Positions 1 through 9,023 are shown, numbered from the stretch's first letter. The stretch: 64,000 nucleotides of DNA from Pseudomonadota bacterium (GCA_021777555.1 JAJYDK010000022.1:1-64000), one strand, 5' to 3'. A program made the numbers and translations. Notes: generated by a model not told the origin, from the letters alone.

Positions 1-192
1 GCCGTCGTTACGCCGTGCGGGCGCAACTGTTTCGATCCACGCCCCCGCGCGGGGGGCGACGGCAGAGCAGGCGACGATCCTCTGCGGGTACCAGGTTTCG
101 ATCCACGCCCCCGCGCGGGGGGCGACCGCGAAACGGAAACAACCGCGCTCGCATGATGTTGTTTCGATCCACGCCCCCGCGCGGGGGGCGAC
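1..192 (-). CRISPR. Type I-C CRISPR array, leader-proximal end, continues off the left edge
   Basis: Three identical 32-base repeats lie at 29-60, 95-126 and 161-192. They are separated by two complete 34-base spacers (61-94 and 127-160), and part of a third spacer occupies 1-28. Read on the minus strand the repeat starts GTCGCCCCCC and ends TGGATCGAAAC, the form usual for type I-C, with a C/G-rich 7-bp hairpin. Transcription should run toward lower coordinates, the same direction as the cas genes, so 161-192 is the leader-proximal repeat. The repeats show no decay, which fits an active or recently active array. The full length cannot be seen. Confidence 0.97.
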
Positions 193-388
193 AGTGCCAA
201 GCTTACCCGTTGATTAAGAAGGTCCAACCGATCCAGCCGCGCGAATCCCGCACGTCGACCACCTCTCTGCCGGCCCAGGACAATAGCATCTTCATTTTTT
301 TTGCAGATATTTCATAGACTTGGACCCGGCGCGGACCGACCAGGACAGTGGCAGCAGCTTCAGGTTCGCGCGCCCGGCAAGCAACCCG
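193..388 (-). promoter_or_regulatory. CRISPR leader between cas2 and the array
   Basis: This non-coding 196-base stretch lies between the cas2 stop and the first repeat, where the leader of a type I-C array belongs. It is more AT-rich than its surroundings, with a T-run near 293-302 (an A-run in the transcribed direction). The array promoter and the site where Cas1-Cas2 insert new spacers should be here. No clear -35/-10 pair stands out, so the assignment rests on position and composition. Confidence 0.7.
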
Positions 389-679
389 TTACAAGATGAT
401 CGACCCCGCAAGATCCAACGGAGGCTTGGCGCCGACATGCTCGACCCGCGAGCGACCCTTTTTGCCGAGCGCATAGAAACGCAGGCTGTCCGCGGCCGGA
501 TCAATCTCCTCGAGTAGCTTGCTGCGCAGCGTTGCCCATTGCGCGGGGTCGACCTCACACTCGAAAACGGAATTTTGCACGCGCTGGCCATAGTCGAGGC
601 AAGTCCGTGCGACGCGCCGCAGCCGCTTCCGCCCCGCCGCGCTCTCGGTGCTCACGTCATAGGTGATCAACATCAGCAT
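389..679 (-). CDS. cas2: CRISPR-associated endoribonuclease/integrase subunit Cas2
   Basis: This 96-residue protein has the usual Cas2 size. It opens with MLMLITYDVST, the beta-strand carrying the conserved metal-site Asp (D8), and is followed by a basic helix. Cas2 dimers bridge two Cas1 dimers in the complex that captures spacers and inserts them at the leader end of the array. The gene lies 6 bases after cas1 and is the last cas gene before the leader, the standard place in type I-C loci. It is probably translated from the cas operon mRNA. Family identity is secure. Confidence 0.96.
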   Translation of the reverse strand: MLMLITYDVSTESAAGRKRLRRVARTCLDYGQRVQNSVFECEVDPAQWATLRSKLLEEIDPAADSLRFYALGKKGRSRVEHVGAKPPLDLAGSIIL

Positions 680-685
680 CGCGGG

Positions 686-1726
686 TCATTTCCAGATGAA
701 AGGCGGATAGCCATCGAGATCGCCGCGCAAATGGCGCGCGAGCAGCTGTGCCTGAATGTGTGGCACGAGCCCGAGCGTCACCTGTTCACCGAGGAAGGGA
801 TGACGAAGCTCTTCTTTCTTGCGTTCTTGCCAGGCGACGAGAACCGCCTTGCGCGCCGCCTCCGTGAGCAGGACCGCGCCTCCCTCTTCAACGACGAAAT
901 CGCTCGCCGCGAGCTGACGCCGGTTAATGAGGCTCAGAGCGAGCCGGTCCGCGAGCACGGGGCGGAACTCCTCCATCAGGTCCAGAGCCAGGCTGGCGCG
1001 CCCGGGACGGTCGGCGTGAAGCAGGCCCACCTGCGGATCGAGGCCAACCGCCTCAAGCGCCGAACGGCAATCGTGGCCGAGCATGGCATAGAGGAAATTG
1101 AGCAGCGAATTGACGCGGTCGAGCGCCGGACGGCGCGAGCGGTTGCGAAAGACAAAGGCGGGATCGTCACAACGCACCAGATGCCAGAAAACCGCGAAAT
1201 AGGCGTTGGCCGCCTCGCCTTCGAGGCCACGCAGCGCCGCGACATTTGCGGCGGAAAGGGTCCGGCGCGCCGTGTCTCCCAGTCGCTGCTCGCACTGCTC
1301 GAGCGCGGCGCACGCTTGCGCCGATAGCGTCTGTCGATGATCGCGCAGCGCGCGGCGCACGACTGTTCGCTGGTTGGCGGCTTTGGCGGCGATCAAGCCG
1401 CGGACGAAGGCGAGTGCCCTGGTCTCATCGTCAGCCGCGCGATATTGAGCGCGCCTCAGCAGGACATTGCCAGTCCGCGGCCCCTCCACGCGAGCAAGGA
1501 AGCGGCCCTGGGGCGTAAGGAAGGAGACGGCCACCCCGGCTTCGGCGCAGGCCGCCATCAATGCGGGCGACATGCCGGCGCGGCAGAAGCAAATCAGGCT
1601 GCCGATCATGTGAATAGGTGCACGTCCACGTTCGGCGCCGTTCACCTCGACGACGATATTGGCGCCGTCCTTGCGGACCCAGGCGTCCTCGCTGGTCACA
1701 TAAATCGAGTTGAGATGCCTGCGCAT
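686..1726 (-). CDS. cas1: CRISPR integrase Cas1 (type I-C)
   Basis: This 346-residue protein has normal length for a type I-C Cas1. The family catalytic residues are visible: a Glu in the LRGLEGEAANAYF segment near residue 170, a His in GLLHADRPGR near 237, and an acidic residue in the LDLMEEFRP segment that follows. Together they form the metal site that joins spacer ends to the repeat. It lies 4 bases after cas4 and 6 bases before cas2, so the adaptation module is co-transcribed. No truncation or lost active-site residue is apparent, so spacer acquisition should be possible. Confidence 0.97.
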   Translation of the reverse strand: MRRHLNSIYVTSEDAWVRKDGANIVVEVNGAERGRAPIHMIGSLICFCRAGMSPALMAACAEAGVAVSFLTPQGRFLARVEGPRTGNVLLRRAQYRAADDETRALAFVRGLIAAKAANQRTVVRRALRDHRQTLSAQACAALEQCEQRLGDTARRTLSAANVAALRGLEGEAANAYFAVFWHLVRCDDPAFVFRNRSRRPALDRVNSLLNFLYAMLGHDCRSALEAVGLDPQVGLLHADRPGRASLALDLMEEFRPVLADRLALSLINRRQLAASDFVVEEGGAVLLTEAARKAVLVAWQERKKEELRHPFLGEQVTLGLVPHIQAQLLARHLRGDLDGYPPFIWK

Positions 1727-1730
1727 CCGC

Positions 1731-2393
1731 TCAGTCGGCGATCTGGCGCGCCAGCCAGCGACTGATCTTCGGGCAGGCCGCGATCGTCCCGGGCCGGCAG
1801 AGCTGCTCGAGCGAGCACCGCCGGCAAGCTGGCATCGGCACGGGCGGCGGTGTGCGTCCTTGTGCGAGCATCTCCCGCACAGCAGCCGCAGTGTTTGCGG
1901 TCAGCGCACGAAGCTCGTCATCGAACCGCAAGACCGTGCGGCGGCGGTTCTGCCCATAAAAAAGCGCGCCCTCGGGCACCTCTACGCCGAACATCTCCTC
2001 TAGGCACATCGCTTGCGCGCACAGCTGCACCTCATCGGCGTGGTGCGCCTTGGGACGGCCCCGCTTGTACTCGATCGGATAAGGACGTAGGTTTGACGGC
2101 CGGCCGTGCAGCTCGACCGCATCGGCCTTGCCGATAACCCCGAGCGCGAGCGAGCGGATCGTGAGGCTGCGTACCGTGCGCACGCCGTCTCGCCGGTCCG
2201 CTCCGCCGCGGTCCACCCGTTCATGCAGTATGCGCCCTTCCACAGTCGCACCGTCCTCGAGCCATTGCTGCTCGACATGGATGAGTGCGCACTGCCGCGG
2301 GCAAAACAGATAATGTTGCAGTGCGGAGATCGGGACGAGGAAGTCCTCTTCGTTCGGCGGTGTCTCGCTCGTCACTGCAATGCGCATCGCCAA
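1731..2393 (-). CDS. cas4: CRISPR-associated exonuclease Cas4
   Basis: This 220-residue RecB-like nuclease carries the Cas4 iron-sulfur cysteines: CPRQC near residues 31-35 and CRRCSLEQLC near the C-terminus. The nuclease core includes YPIEYKRG, the E-x-K catalytic motif. Cas4 trims prespacers and selects the PAM side before Cas1-Cas2 integration. The gene lies 15 bases after cas7 and 4 bases before cas1. All elements expected of an active enzyme are present. Confidence 0.95.
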   Translation of the reverse strand: MAMRIAVTSETPPNEEDFLVPISALQHYLFCPRQCALIHVEQQWLEDGATVEGRILHERVDRGGADRRDGVRTVRSLTIRSLALGVIGKADAVELHGRPSNLRPYPIEYKRGRPKAHHADEVQLCAQAMCLEEMFGVEVPEGALFYGQNRRRTVLRFDDELRALTANTAAAVREMLAQGRTPPPVPMPACRRCSLEQLCRPGTIAACPKISRWLARQIAD

Positions 2394-2408
2394 CGTGCCA
2401 CCGGCTCC

Positions 2409-3410
2409 TCACAGTTGCCTGATGCGCACTCCGGACGGCAGGTCCGTCTCGTCGATCGTCACGGCATAATCGGCAAAGCGGCGCGCCGGCGGCCAGTTGT
2501 CGATCTCGGGCGAGCCGATCGCATGCAGCGCATGCGGATCGGCCGAGTCGGCGTTCGGTTGCTTGCGCCAGACCTTGACCCGCTCGAACAGCTTGTCCGC
2601 ATGCGCGTTTCCGAGCGCGCTCTGATGTTCGAAGACGATGAGTTTGCGCGTGGCCATCTCGCCGCGCGCCGCTGAACGATCATGTTCAAACATGTCGCGT
2701 AGCGCCGTCCAGAGCAGGTCGAGGTCGGCCTCGGTGAAGCCAGTCCCCTTGATGTCGTGGCTGGCCAGTGGCGCGGAAACGAAGCCGTGAGCGCGATAGA
2801 GACCGTATGGAATGATGTGCTTTCGACCCATTGTGCGGTTGTCCGTGCGCTCGTCCTCGTTGGAGGCAGCCTCACGCTGTGTTTTCTCCGCCTCGTTGGT
2901 GGCTGCCATGCGCGTGATCGCGATCTCCAGCGGCAGCACCGGCTCGACCGAGCGCCCGAAGGTGACCTGCACCGGGCCCCGGACCTGACCCGCATTGATG
3001 CCGGTCGAAAGCACGGCACCGAAGGCGCGGATGTCGAAGAAGTTATCGCACATCCACTGGCGAATCTTCGTCGCCTCTTCGTCGCCCTTGGGGCTGAGCT
3101 TCTTGGCCGTCCTGACCTCCTCGCTGTCGCCTCGGATAGCCGAAAAGGCCTCGCGATGCTTGTTATTGAGGATTGCGCCCTCGGTCACATAAATGCGATA
3201 TCCCTTGCCGTTCGGCTGGGGCGGAAAGAGCTCGACGAAGTTCCTCACCTTGCGCTTGAGACAGACGTCGGAGACGAGCCCGCAATTGGTTTCCGGATCG
3301 AGTCGCGGCAGGTTGCCGGCATCCGGGTCACCATTCGGATTACCGTTCGTCACGTCAAAGAACAGCACGAAATCGTGGCGCCTCGTAAGCGCCGGGCTGG
3401 CTTCAGACAT
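2409..3410 (-). CDS. cas7: Type I-C Cascade backbone protein Cas7 (Csd2)
   Basis: This 333-residue protein opens with a strand and glycine-rich loop ([20 protein letters not shown]) typical of Csd2/Cas7c. Cas7 subunits polymerise along the crRNA spacer to form the backbone of the Cascade complex. The ATG follows the cas8c stop directly, so translation is coupled. Length and N-terminal motif match the family, and no defect is seen. Confidence 0.95.
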   Translation of the reverse strand: MSEASPALTRRHDFVLFFDVTNGNPNGDPDAGNLPRLDPETNCGLVSDVCLKRKVRNFVELFPPQPNGKGYRIYVTEGAILNNKHREAFSAIRGDSEEVRTAKKLSPKGDEEATKIRQWMCDNFFDIRAFGAVLSTGINAGQVRGPVQVTFGRSVEPVLPLEIAITRMAATNEAEKTQREAASNEDERTDNRTMGRKHIIPYGLYRAHGFVSAPLASHDIKGTGFTEADLDLLWTALRDMFEHDRSAARGEMATRKLIVFEHQSALGNAHADKLFERVKVWRKQPNADSADPHALHAIGSPEIDNWPPARRFADYAVTIDETDLPSGVRIRQL

Positions 3411-5192
3411 CTAGTCCCCCTGCTCGTCGGGCGCGCCGTCCTTTTTCGCGAAACGGGCGGAACGCTGGTGGTAATAACCGATAGCGAAGCGGCCCTGGTC
3501 TTCGAGCCGCAGAGAACGCGGCAGCTCCGAGGTCAGACCTTCCATCACCTCGCCAAGCTTGATCTCGATCACCGTGGCCGCACGTGGCTCTTCCTTGCGC
3601 AGCTTTCCGAGATGGTTCTGTACACCCCGTAGCAGCAGCGGGAACACGCGTGCCGGAGTAGCCGAGGCGGCGCCGAAGTATCGGTCCCGAATGGTTGCAT
3701 TCACACCGCGGCCCAACGCGCGCTCTTGCGCCTCTTCGAGCACGGCAAACATCCGGCCGAGCCGGTAGGCGGCATTCGTTTCTTGCTTGTCGAGACTCAC
3801 GGGCGCACCCCCTCCCCCATCCGATCGCATCAACACGGCACGGATCGCCGCCGCATGCCAGCCCACGCGGGAATCATCCCCGGCGCGCAGCCGCATTATA
3901 GCGTTTGAAAGCAGCGTGCGCGGATAGTGTGAACCGCCGAGCACCGCGCGGCTCACTTCGCCAGCCAGCAGCGGCGGGATATTGTCCCATTTCTCCTGCG
4001 CAGCCGTGGTTTTGACCAATAGCCGGTTGATTGACGGCCCAGCGCCCCACTGTCGCGGCAGTGGCTCGACCCGGCAATCGCGCTCGTGCGCGGCGAGATT
4101 GGATGCCAGCTCGCCGAGGTTCTCGGTGAGCCAGAAGCGAACAGACAGCCGCGCCTCATTGGGGGATAAGCCCAGAATGTGAATGCGCGTTTCCGGATAG
4201 AGCGCATCCATGCCGACGCGGGTAGGCAGCCCCTGTGCAAGCGGCTCAAGCGCCTCGCGCAGCTTTGCGGCTTGCTGCGCATCGTAATCCTGCCGCCTCT
4301 CGACCCCACCCAATAAGGAGGCCAGGAACGCCTCCGCCGCGGCGGCGGCGGGTTCGTCCCTGGCCGCGCTCGCGTCCGCCCAGAACGCGACGGTGGCGTC
4401 CCCAATGCGAATTCGATTGCGGCTGCTGCGATCGAGCAGGCGGCTGAGCGCCGCACCGTAGCGCGCTGCTGCTGCCTGTCCGGTAGGGGCGTTAGCGCCT
4501 TGCGTCCTGCCGTAGGATACAAACGCGTCCTTATTGAAGGAGACGAGCCTTGCGCCCGCCGTCTGCGCGCCGTCCACGCCCTTGATCGCTGGGTGGAGCC
4601 GGGCGATCGGCCCCCGGTTGCCAGTAATCAGGCAAAACCCTGTCTCGCCTTCGCCCGAACGCGCCTCGATCAGTGGCAATACCGCGGGACGCTCGTGGAT
4701 GAAGCGCGGCTGACCTCGCTCATCGACATCGCCATCAAGCCGGAAGACGACATTCGTGTCCAGCATCTGGGGAATGAAGGGGGGAGCGTTGAAACGTTCC
4801 GGTACCCAATTCTTCAAAAAACGGGACAGAGCGAGCAAGCCCTCGTCACGCTCGTCAACGAGTAGCGCGTCGTGAAGTCTGCAAAAGGCCTGATGTTCCT
4901 GCGCCGTCCGCTTACCCTCACCCGCTGTAACGCCGAGCGAGTAGGCCGTCTTGTCCCACAGAAAGTTTGCCACGATTGCAACCGTGCGCTTCTGGCTGGC
5001 AGGAACGTCCCGCAGAATTGGCACCGACCTTCTTCCGCTCGAGTCGCGCAGGTCCATGACCGCGGCCGGCTCACCGGTTGAATCGATCACAACGGCGAAG
5101 CTAATCTTCTCGCGGCTGAAGGCGGGCGGCTCGGCCTCCCCGCGCGCCGCCATGCGCTCATAATAGCTAGCGAGCGACTGGAGAACCGTCAT
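3411..5192 (-). CDS. cas8c: Type I-C Cascade large subunit Cas8c (Csd1)
   Basis: This 593-residue protein has the length of Csd1-family large subunits. It opens with a helix of the form LQSLASYYERMA, and its middle carries the GxRLVSFNKDAFVSYG segment often seen in this family. In type I-C Cascade, Cas8c recognises the PAM and helps recruit Cas3; an internally translated small subunit is known in some type I-C systems. The gene overlaps cas5c by four bases and abuts cas7. Its identification leans strongly on gene order, because the family is divergent, but the order is complete and unambiguous. Confidence 0.94.
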   Translation of the reverse strand: MTVLQSLASYYERMAARGEAEPPAFSREKISFAVVIDSTGEPAAVMDLRDSSGRRSVPILRDVPASQKRTVAIVANFLWDKTAYSLGVTAGEGKRTAQEHQAFCRLHDALLVDERDEGLLALSRFLKNWVPERFNAPPFIPQMLDTNVVFRLDGDVDERGQPRFIHERPAVLPLIEARSGEGETGFCLITGNRGPIARLHPAIKGVDGAQTAGARLVSFNKDAFVSYGRTQGANAPTGQAAAARYGAALSRLLDRSSRNRIRIGDATVAFWADASAARDEPAAAAAEAFLASLLGGVERRQDYDAQQAAKLREALEPLAQGLPTRVGMDALYPETRIHILGLSPNEARLSVRFWLTENLGELASNLAAHERDCRVEPLPRQWGAGPSINRLLVKTTAAQEKWDNIPPLLAGEVSRAVLGGSHYPRTLLSNAIMRLRAGDDSRVGWHAAAIRAVLMRSDGGGGAPVSLDKQETNAAYRLGRMFAVLEEAQERALGRGVNATIRDRYFGAASATPARVFPLLLRGVQNHLGKLRKEEPRAATVIEIKLGEVMEGLTSELPRSLRLEDQGRFAIGYYHQRSARFAKKDGAPDEQGD

Positions 5193-5866
5193 CCAGCCGT
5201 CCCTTGGGCGAGCAGCTTCTCCACTTCGAGCACGCCATCCTCGAGCCGGGCGCGGAAGAAACGTGCCGGCATCTCAGCTGTGTAGCCGGGCTCGTAGGTC
5301 ATCCACCCCAGATCGCGATTGCGGTCAGTCGCGGGCAGTAGAGAGGGCGGTAAGCTTTCCCCCTCCTCGAGCAGGCGGAAGTCGGCGGGGAATTCACGCG
5401 TGCCTAGACAGGGGCGGTGGAAGCACTGTCCCTCCCGCGCGCGGCGGTTGAACATGCTGATGTGCTTGGCGGGGGTGTCTTCCTCGCCCGCCTTGTCGGT
5501 CAGCACGAACCGCGCCTCGATCACGTAGCCGACATCGGCCAGCAACGTCGCCGCACGTTGCTGCCGGGTTGCCGCGACGTCGATGCCGAGCTCGGCGGTC
5601 GTGCCCTTCCTCATCGCTATCGCGGCACTATGCGTCGATGCCTTTTGCGAGGTTTCGTTGCGGCGGATCGAGACGAACCGTATTGGCTTCAGCACGTGGA
5701 TGCGCGTGACTTCCCAGCGAATCGCCGGCTTCCAATGTACCGCCTCCAGGACGCCGCGCGCCGCGGAAGGGGTCATCACGTCGTAGGAGACGCGCTCCAC
5801 CTTCATCTCGGGCCTGGTGAAGCACGCATGATCACCCCAGACATGCAGCCGGACGCCGTAGGCCAT
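5189..5866 (-). CDS. cas5: Type I-C pre-crRNA endoribonuclease Cas5c (Cas5d)
   Basis: In type I-C systems, which lack Cas6, Cas5 cuts the repeat and stays on the 5' handle of the crRNA. The start chosen is the ATG at 5866, because the following residues MAYGVRLHVWGDHACFTRPE match the usual Cas5c N-terminus and a GGGGGA ribosome-binding site lies just upstream. An in-frame start at 5914 would add 16 unconserved residues. The product is 225 residues, with the family segment VERVSYDVMTPSAARG near residue 22. It overlaps cas8c by four bases. Confidence 0.94.
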   Translation of the reverse strand: MAYGVRLHVWGDHACFTRPEMKVERVSYDVMTPSAARGVLEAVHWKPAIRWEVTRIHVLKPIRFVSIRRNETSQKASTHSAAIAMRKGTTAELGIDVAATRQQRAATLLADVGYVIEARFVLTDKAGEEDTPAKHISMFNRRAREGQCFHRPCLGTREFPADFRLLEEGESLPPSLLPATDRNRDLGWMTYEPGYTAEMPARFFRARLEDGVLEVEKLLAQGTAG

Positions 5867-5941
5867 CCATTCCCCCTTTTCTGAAAGCCTTGCACAGCGG
5901 CGGCGCGTGCGCAAGCCCCACTCTGTTCAAAGATCAGCGGA

Positions 5942-8239
5942 TCACATGAATCCGGCTTCGATGCTCATTCCGAATGGGTCAAGCGACAAGCCGGTTTGAT
6001 CACTGTACAGGCCGTCGGCGACCAGCGCGACGAAGCGATCGCCGTAATCTGGGTTGACCGGCTGGACGGCGCCACTCGCGATCATTGCCAATCGCGCTCT
6101 CACGGGTACCGAGACGGTGAATTGCTGCAGGCGTCGCAGCACCGCCCCGGGCGGTCGCTTGGCGAACCGAAGCGCGTCGAGCAGCTGCGGCACTTCATCC
6201 GGATCGTTCCCGCCGTGCCATCGGACGATCACCGGATCCATAATGTCCTCGATGATATGGAAGGCTGCGGCGATGCTCGCGAACGGGGTGTCAATCTTGA
6301 GGCTTCTGGCGTCGAAGCTTTCCTTGATAGCCGCAATGATGGGATAGCGCTCGCCATCGAGCTTCGCGGCATCGAGCGCGTCCTCTCCCTTGACCCAATA
6401 GAGCGTCCGGAAATACTGGCGCACCGCCTCCAGCCCGAGCGGGTCCTCGCCATGGTGACGCAGTGCCTCCTTCATCGCATCTACCGGTTGGCGGAACACC
6501 GGCGGTAGCTTGTGGTCAACCGCCTCGAACAGGACTGTGCGACCCACCGGCAACTTTCCCTCGCGATTGCAGCGGCCTGCCGCCTGTGCCAGAGAATCCA
6601 GTCCTGTCTCCGCGCGCCACACTTCCGGAAAGTCCAGATCCACACCGGCCTCGATCAGCGAGGTCGCGACCAGCCGTACCGGGCGCCCAGCTGCTAGAGC
6701 CGTCCGGATGTCTGCGAGCATCACGCGCCTATGGAGGGGGCACATCAACGTGGTGAGATGGCGCGCGCCGGAGAGTCCCGAGATCATCCCGTACAGTGCC
6801 CGCGCGTGCTTGCGGCTGTTGACGATGCAGAGCATCCGCTCGGTCTCAGCGAAGCGCGCGGCGATCACCGCATCGGGCACACACCCGGCATGTTCCACCT
6901 TTACGCGCCTGAGGTTCCGATAGAGCTCCTCCGGGTTTGGGGCGAGCTCACGGTCCTCAGGGATGTCGAGTCCGCCGGTAAAGCTATCCTGTCGCTTCAG
7001 TGCGGGCTGGGTCGCGGTACACAGAACCACGCTCGCGCCATAATTTGCCGCGAGCTCGTCAATCGCAGCGATGCAGGGGCGCAGCAGATGAACGGGCAGC
7101 GTCTGCGCCTCGTCCAGGATGACGACGCTGCGCGCGAGGTTATGCAGCTTTCGGCAACGCGACGGGCGCGCAGCGTGCAAGCTTTCGAAGAACTGGACTG
7201 CGGTGGTCACGACGACCGGCACATCCCAGTTCTCGGCGGCGCGGCGGAGCTTGTGCAAGCCGGTGGGGTCTTCATCGTCGGCCCGTCCGGGATCCTCGCG
7301 CGACGGCTGCTCCCAATCGACATTGCCGTGATGCTCGAGCACGTCCTCCTCGCCGAGAGCCTCGCGAAATACGCGGGCGGTCTGCTCGATGATCGAGGTG
7401 TAGGGGATTACGTAGATGATCCGCTCGAGCCCATGCCGCACGGCGTGATTAAGCCCGAAGGCGAGGCTGGTGAGCGTCTTGCCGCCGCCGGTTGGCACGG
7501 TCATGGTGAACAGACCGGGGGAGAGAGCCGCCTTTGCGCGGGCGTGCACGAGGATGTCGGCGCGCAGCCTGTCAATCGGCCCGGGCTCGGCCTTCTTGAC
7601 CAAGCGCGTCATGTATTCATCCAGGCGCGCTTGCAGCACGGATAGCGGCGCATGGTCCCCGCGTTGGATCCTCTCACCGGCGGCCTGTGCATAGAAGCGC
7701 TCCGTCGCCAAGAAATCCGCGTCGACCAGGCACGAGAAGAGCATCCGGCACAGAAAGGCAAGCGAGTAGCCGGGGTCACTTTTGCGCTCCGGCTTGAACG
7801 GCAGACGCGCTCTGAGCCGCTCGGAGAGGCCGTGAGTCTGCGCTTCCCAGCCGTCATAATGCGGCACCGCCTTGGCGAGTCGCGCATCGAGCGTGGCGGC
7901 GTTGCCCCCAGTTCCGTCGGCAAGTCCAGCATGATGGCCCGCCACCGCAAACGCGATCAACCGGCCGAAGACAGCTTGGTCACGGGCGGCGTACCTGCGC
8001 GCGGCAACCTGGGCACCTGCCGTGCTGTGATCGGGGCTCGGCGCCCTACCACGGATGTATTTCTGATACTGATCGGAGCACTTGCCAATGTCGTGCAGTA
8101 GGCCAGCGGCGCGGGCGATCTCGTCTGCACCGAAGCGCACGGCGAACTCAGCCGCCCGATTGCCCACCTCCGCCAGATGCACTGACAGCAACTCCCAATC
8201 TGCTTCGTCCCGCTCCCGAAGAGAGTGTGCGTACTGCAC
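5942..8239 (-). CDS. cas3: CRISPR helicase-nuclease Cas3 (HD-Cas3 fusion)
   Basis: This 765-residue protein carries both Cas3 activities. The N-terminal HD nuclease shows LLHDIGK (H49-D50) and GHH at 101-103. The superfamily 2 helicase has Walker A PTGGGKT at 249-255 and DEAQ at 376-379. Cas3 is recruited by target-bound Cascade and degrades DNA processively. Translation starts at a GTG (8239) with AAGG about eight bases upstream. It is the first gene of the cas operon, so the operon promoter should lie in 8240-8550. Both active sites look intact, so interference should work. Confidence 0.96.
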   Translation of the reverse strand: MQYAHSLRERDEADWELLSVHLAEVGNRAAEFAVRFGADEIARAAGLLHDIGKCSDQYQKYIRGRAPSPDHSTAGAQVAARRYAARDQAVFGRLIAFAVAGHHAGLADGTGGNAATLDARLAKAVPHYDGWEAQTHGLSERLRARLPFKPERKSDPGYSLAFLCRMLFSCLVDADFLATERFYAQAAGERIQRGDHAPLSVLQARLDEYMTRLVKKAEPGPIDRLRADILVHARAKAALSPGLFTMTVPTGGGKTLTSLAFGLNHAVRHGLERIIYVIPYTSIIEQTARVFREALGEEDVLEHHGNVDWEQPSREDPGRADDEDPTGLHKLRRAAENWDVPVVVTTAVQFFESLHAARPSRCRKLHNLARSVVILDEAQTLPVHLLRPCIAAIDELAANYGASVVLCTATQPALKRQDSFTGGLDIPEDRELAPNPEELYRNLRRVKVEHAGCVPDAVIAARFAETERMLCIVNSRKHARALYGMISGLSGARHLTTLMCPLHRRVMLADIRTALAAGRPVRLVATSLIEAGVDLDFPEVWRAETGLDSLAQAAGRCNREGKLPVGRTVLFEAVDHKLPPVFRQPVDAMKEALRHHGEDPLGLEAVRQYFRTLYWVKGEDALDAAKLDGERYPIIAAIKESFDARSLKIDTPFASIAAAFHIIEDIMDPVIVRWHGGNDPDEVPQLLDALRFAKRPPGAVLRRLQQFTVSVPVRARLAMIASGAVQPVNPDYGDRFVALVADGLYSDQTGLSLDPFGMSIEAGFM

Positions 8240-8552
8240 GGCTGCACCTTATTGAACACGCAGAGAGTCGCCGAGATAAGAGCGTAGCGTATGCCGATTC
8301 ATCAAGCACTCCGGCTTTCCGAGGGCGAGGCGCAAGGCGTCCGGGGCCCTGCATATGAGCCACATGGATCTTCTCTGGACTTGCGCGCATACGCGGGCCG
8401 AGCTGGTATCAGCCGAACGCCAAGGCAACCCGGTTTGGCTTGGTAATCGCTCCGGCTCCATCCAACCCGGAAAACGGAATCGGAATAATTCTCGTGTGGC
8501 GAAGTGGGCCGGACTCCCCAGTTGATCACCCCGAGCCGGCCAATTCTTGGAA

Positions 8553-8576
8553 TTGACCACAGACTTGACCACAGTC
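8553..8576 (-). repeat. Tandem 12-bp repeat pair, 24 bases beyond the tRNA-Pro(GGG) fragment
   Basis: Two adjacent copies of TTGACCACAGAC/TTGACCACAGTC (plus strand) differ by one base. They begin exactly 24 bases after the CCA end of the tRNA fragment. A second pair with the same geometry occurs beside tRNA-Pro(TGG). The arrangement resembles arm-type binding sites for a tyrosine recombinase; that role is inferred. Confidence 0.6.
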
Positions 8577-8600
8577 ACTTCGAAGATTGCTTTTTTTGAT

Positions 8601-8648
8601 TGGTCGGAGCGCCGAGATTTGAACTTGGGACCCCTTGCACCCCATGCA
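8601..8648 (-). pseudogene. 3' half of tRNA-Pro(GGG), probable attachment-site remnant
   Basis: Read on the minus strand this is the anticodon loop with GGG, the variable region, the T-arm (TTCAAAT loop) and an acceptor 3' strand ending in CCA, closely resembling the 3' half of tRNA-Pro(GGG). The 5' half is absent: the preceding bases do not form a D-arm or a matching acceptor strand, and the anticodon stem and T-stem contain mismatches. A tRNA 3' half of this kind is the usual scar left at one end of an element integrated into a tRNA gene. It should not give a functional tRNA. Confidence 0.75.
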
Positions 8649-8898
8649 TCCGCCGGCACGGCACTGTCGGCAACCTCGATCCATTGCCGCCGCTCCGAGA
8701 GCGGCAACCGGTTCCACCATGCGATGCCACCTCCACATTTGCCGGCCGGCCCTGCGCCTCGGGCACTGCAGGATTCATAGCAGCCACGGGACACCTCGGC
8801 AGGGTGTTGCGTGGTAAAGCCGCTCTGGCGTGAGTGAACACGTCCAGGACGGCGACTACACTCGCCATGACTGCCACAGGGAAGGCTCGAAACCGAAA

Positions 8899-8922
8899 GC
8901 GGACACAAACGCGGACACAGAC
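8899..8922 (-). repeat. Tandem 12-bp repeat pair, 24 bases beyond tRNA-Pro(TGG)
   Basis: Two adjacent copies of GCGGACACAAAC/GCGGACACAGAC (plus strand) differ by one base. They begin exactly 24 bases after the CCA end of tRNA-Pro(TGG). Spacing and unit length equal those of the pair at 8553-8576, although the sequences differ, which suggests related integrases with different specificity. Confidence 0.6.
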
Positions 8923-8946
8923 CCTTCCGCGTCCCTTCGTAAGTAT

Positions 8947-9023
8947 TGGTCGGGGCAGGGAGATTCGAACTCCCGACCCTCTGCTCCCAAAGCAGATGCG
9001 CTACCAGACTGCGCCATGCCCCG
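8947..9023 (-). tRNA. tRNA-Pro (anticodon TGG)
   Basis: On the minus strand the sequence starts CGGGGCATGGCGCAGTCTGG and folds as a full cloverleaf: acceptor CGGGGC pairs with GCCCCG, the anticodon arm CTGCTTTGGGAGCAG exposes TGG, and the T-arm has loop TTCGAAT. A genome-encoded CCA (8947-8949) completes the 77 bases. It reads proline codons CCN, mainly CCA and CCG. It stands alone at the border between the accessory region and the core. Confidence 0.96.

Larger units (their letters stand above)
8240..8946. other. Gene-free junction between the CRISPR-Cas locus and the core chromosome
   Basis: No credible protein-coding gene was found in these 707 bases. Open frames here are antisense to tRNA sequence or have no recognisable protein character. 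The stretch holds a tRNA-Pro 3' fragment and two pairs of tandem 12-bp repeats, listed separately. The cas operon promoter should lie near the cas3 end. The structure resembles a degraded integration hotspot next to tRNA-Pro(TGG). Confidence 0.6.

Noticed and set aside
15-317. Open frame of about 100 codons across the CRISPR repeats
   Set aside because: It consists of translated repeats (a recurring F-R-S-T-P-P-R-G-G-R) and spacers; it is the array, not a gene.
8601-8648. Possible second functional tRNA-Pro
   Set aside because: The 5' acceptor strand and D-arm are missing, and two stems contain mismatches, so it is only a 3' fragment.
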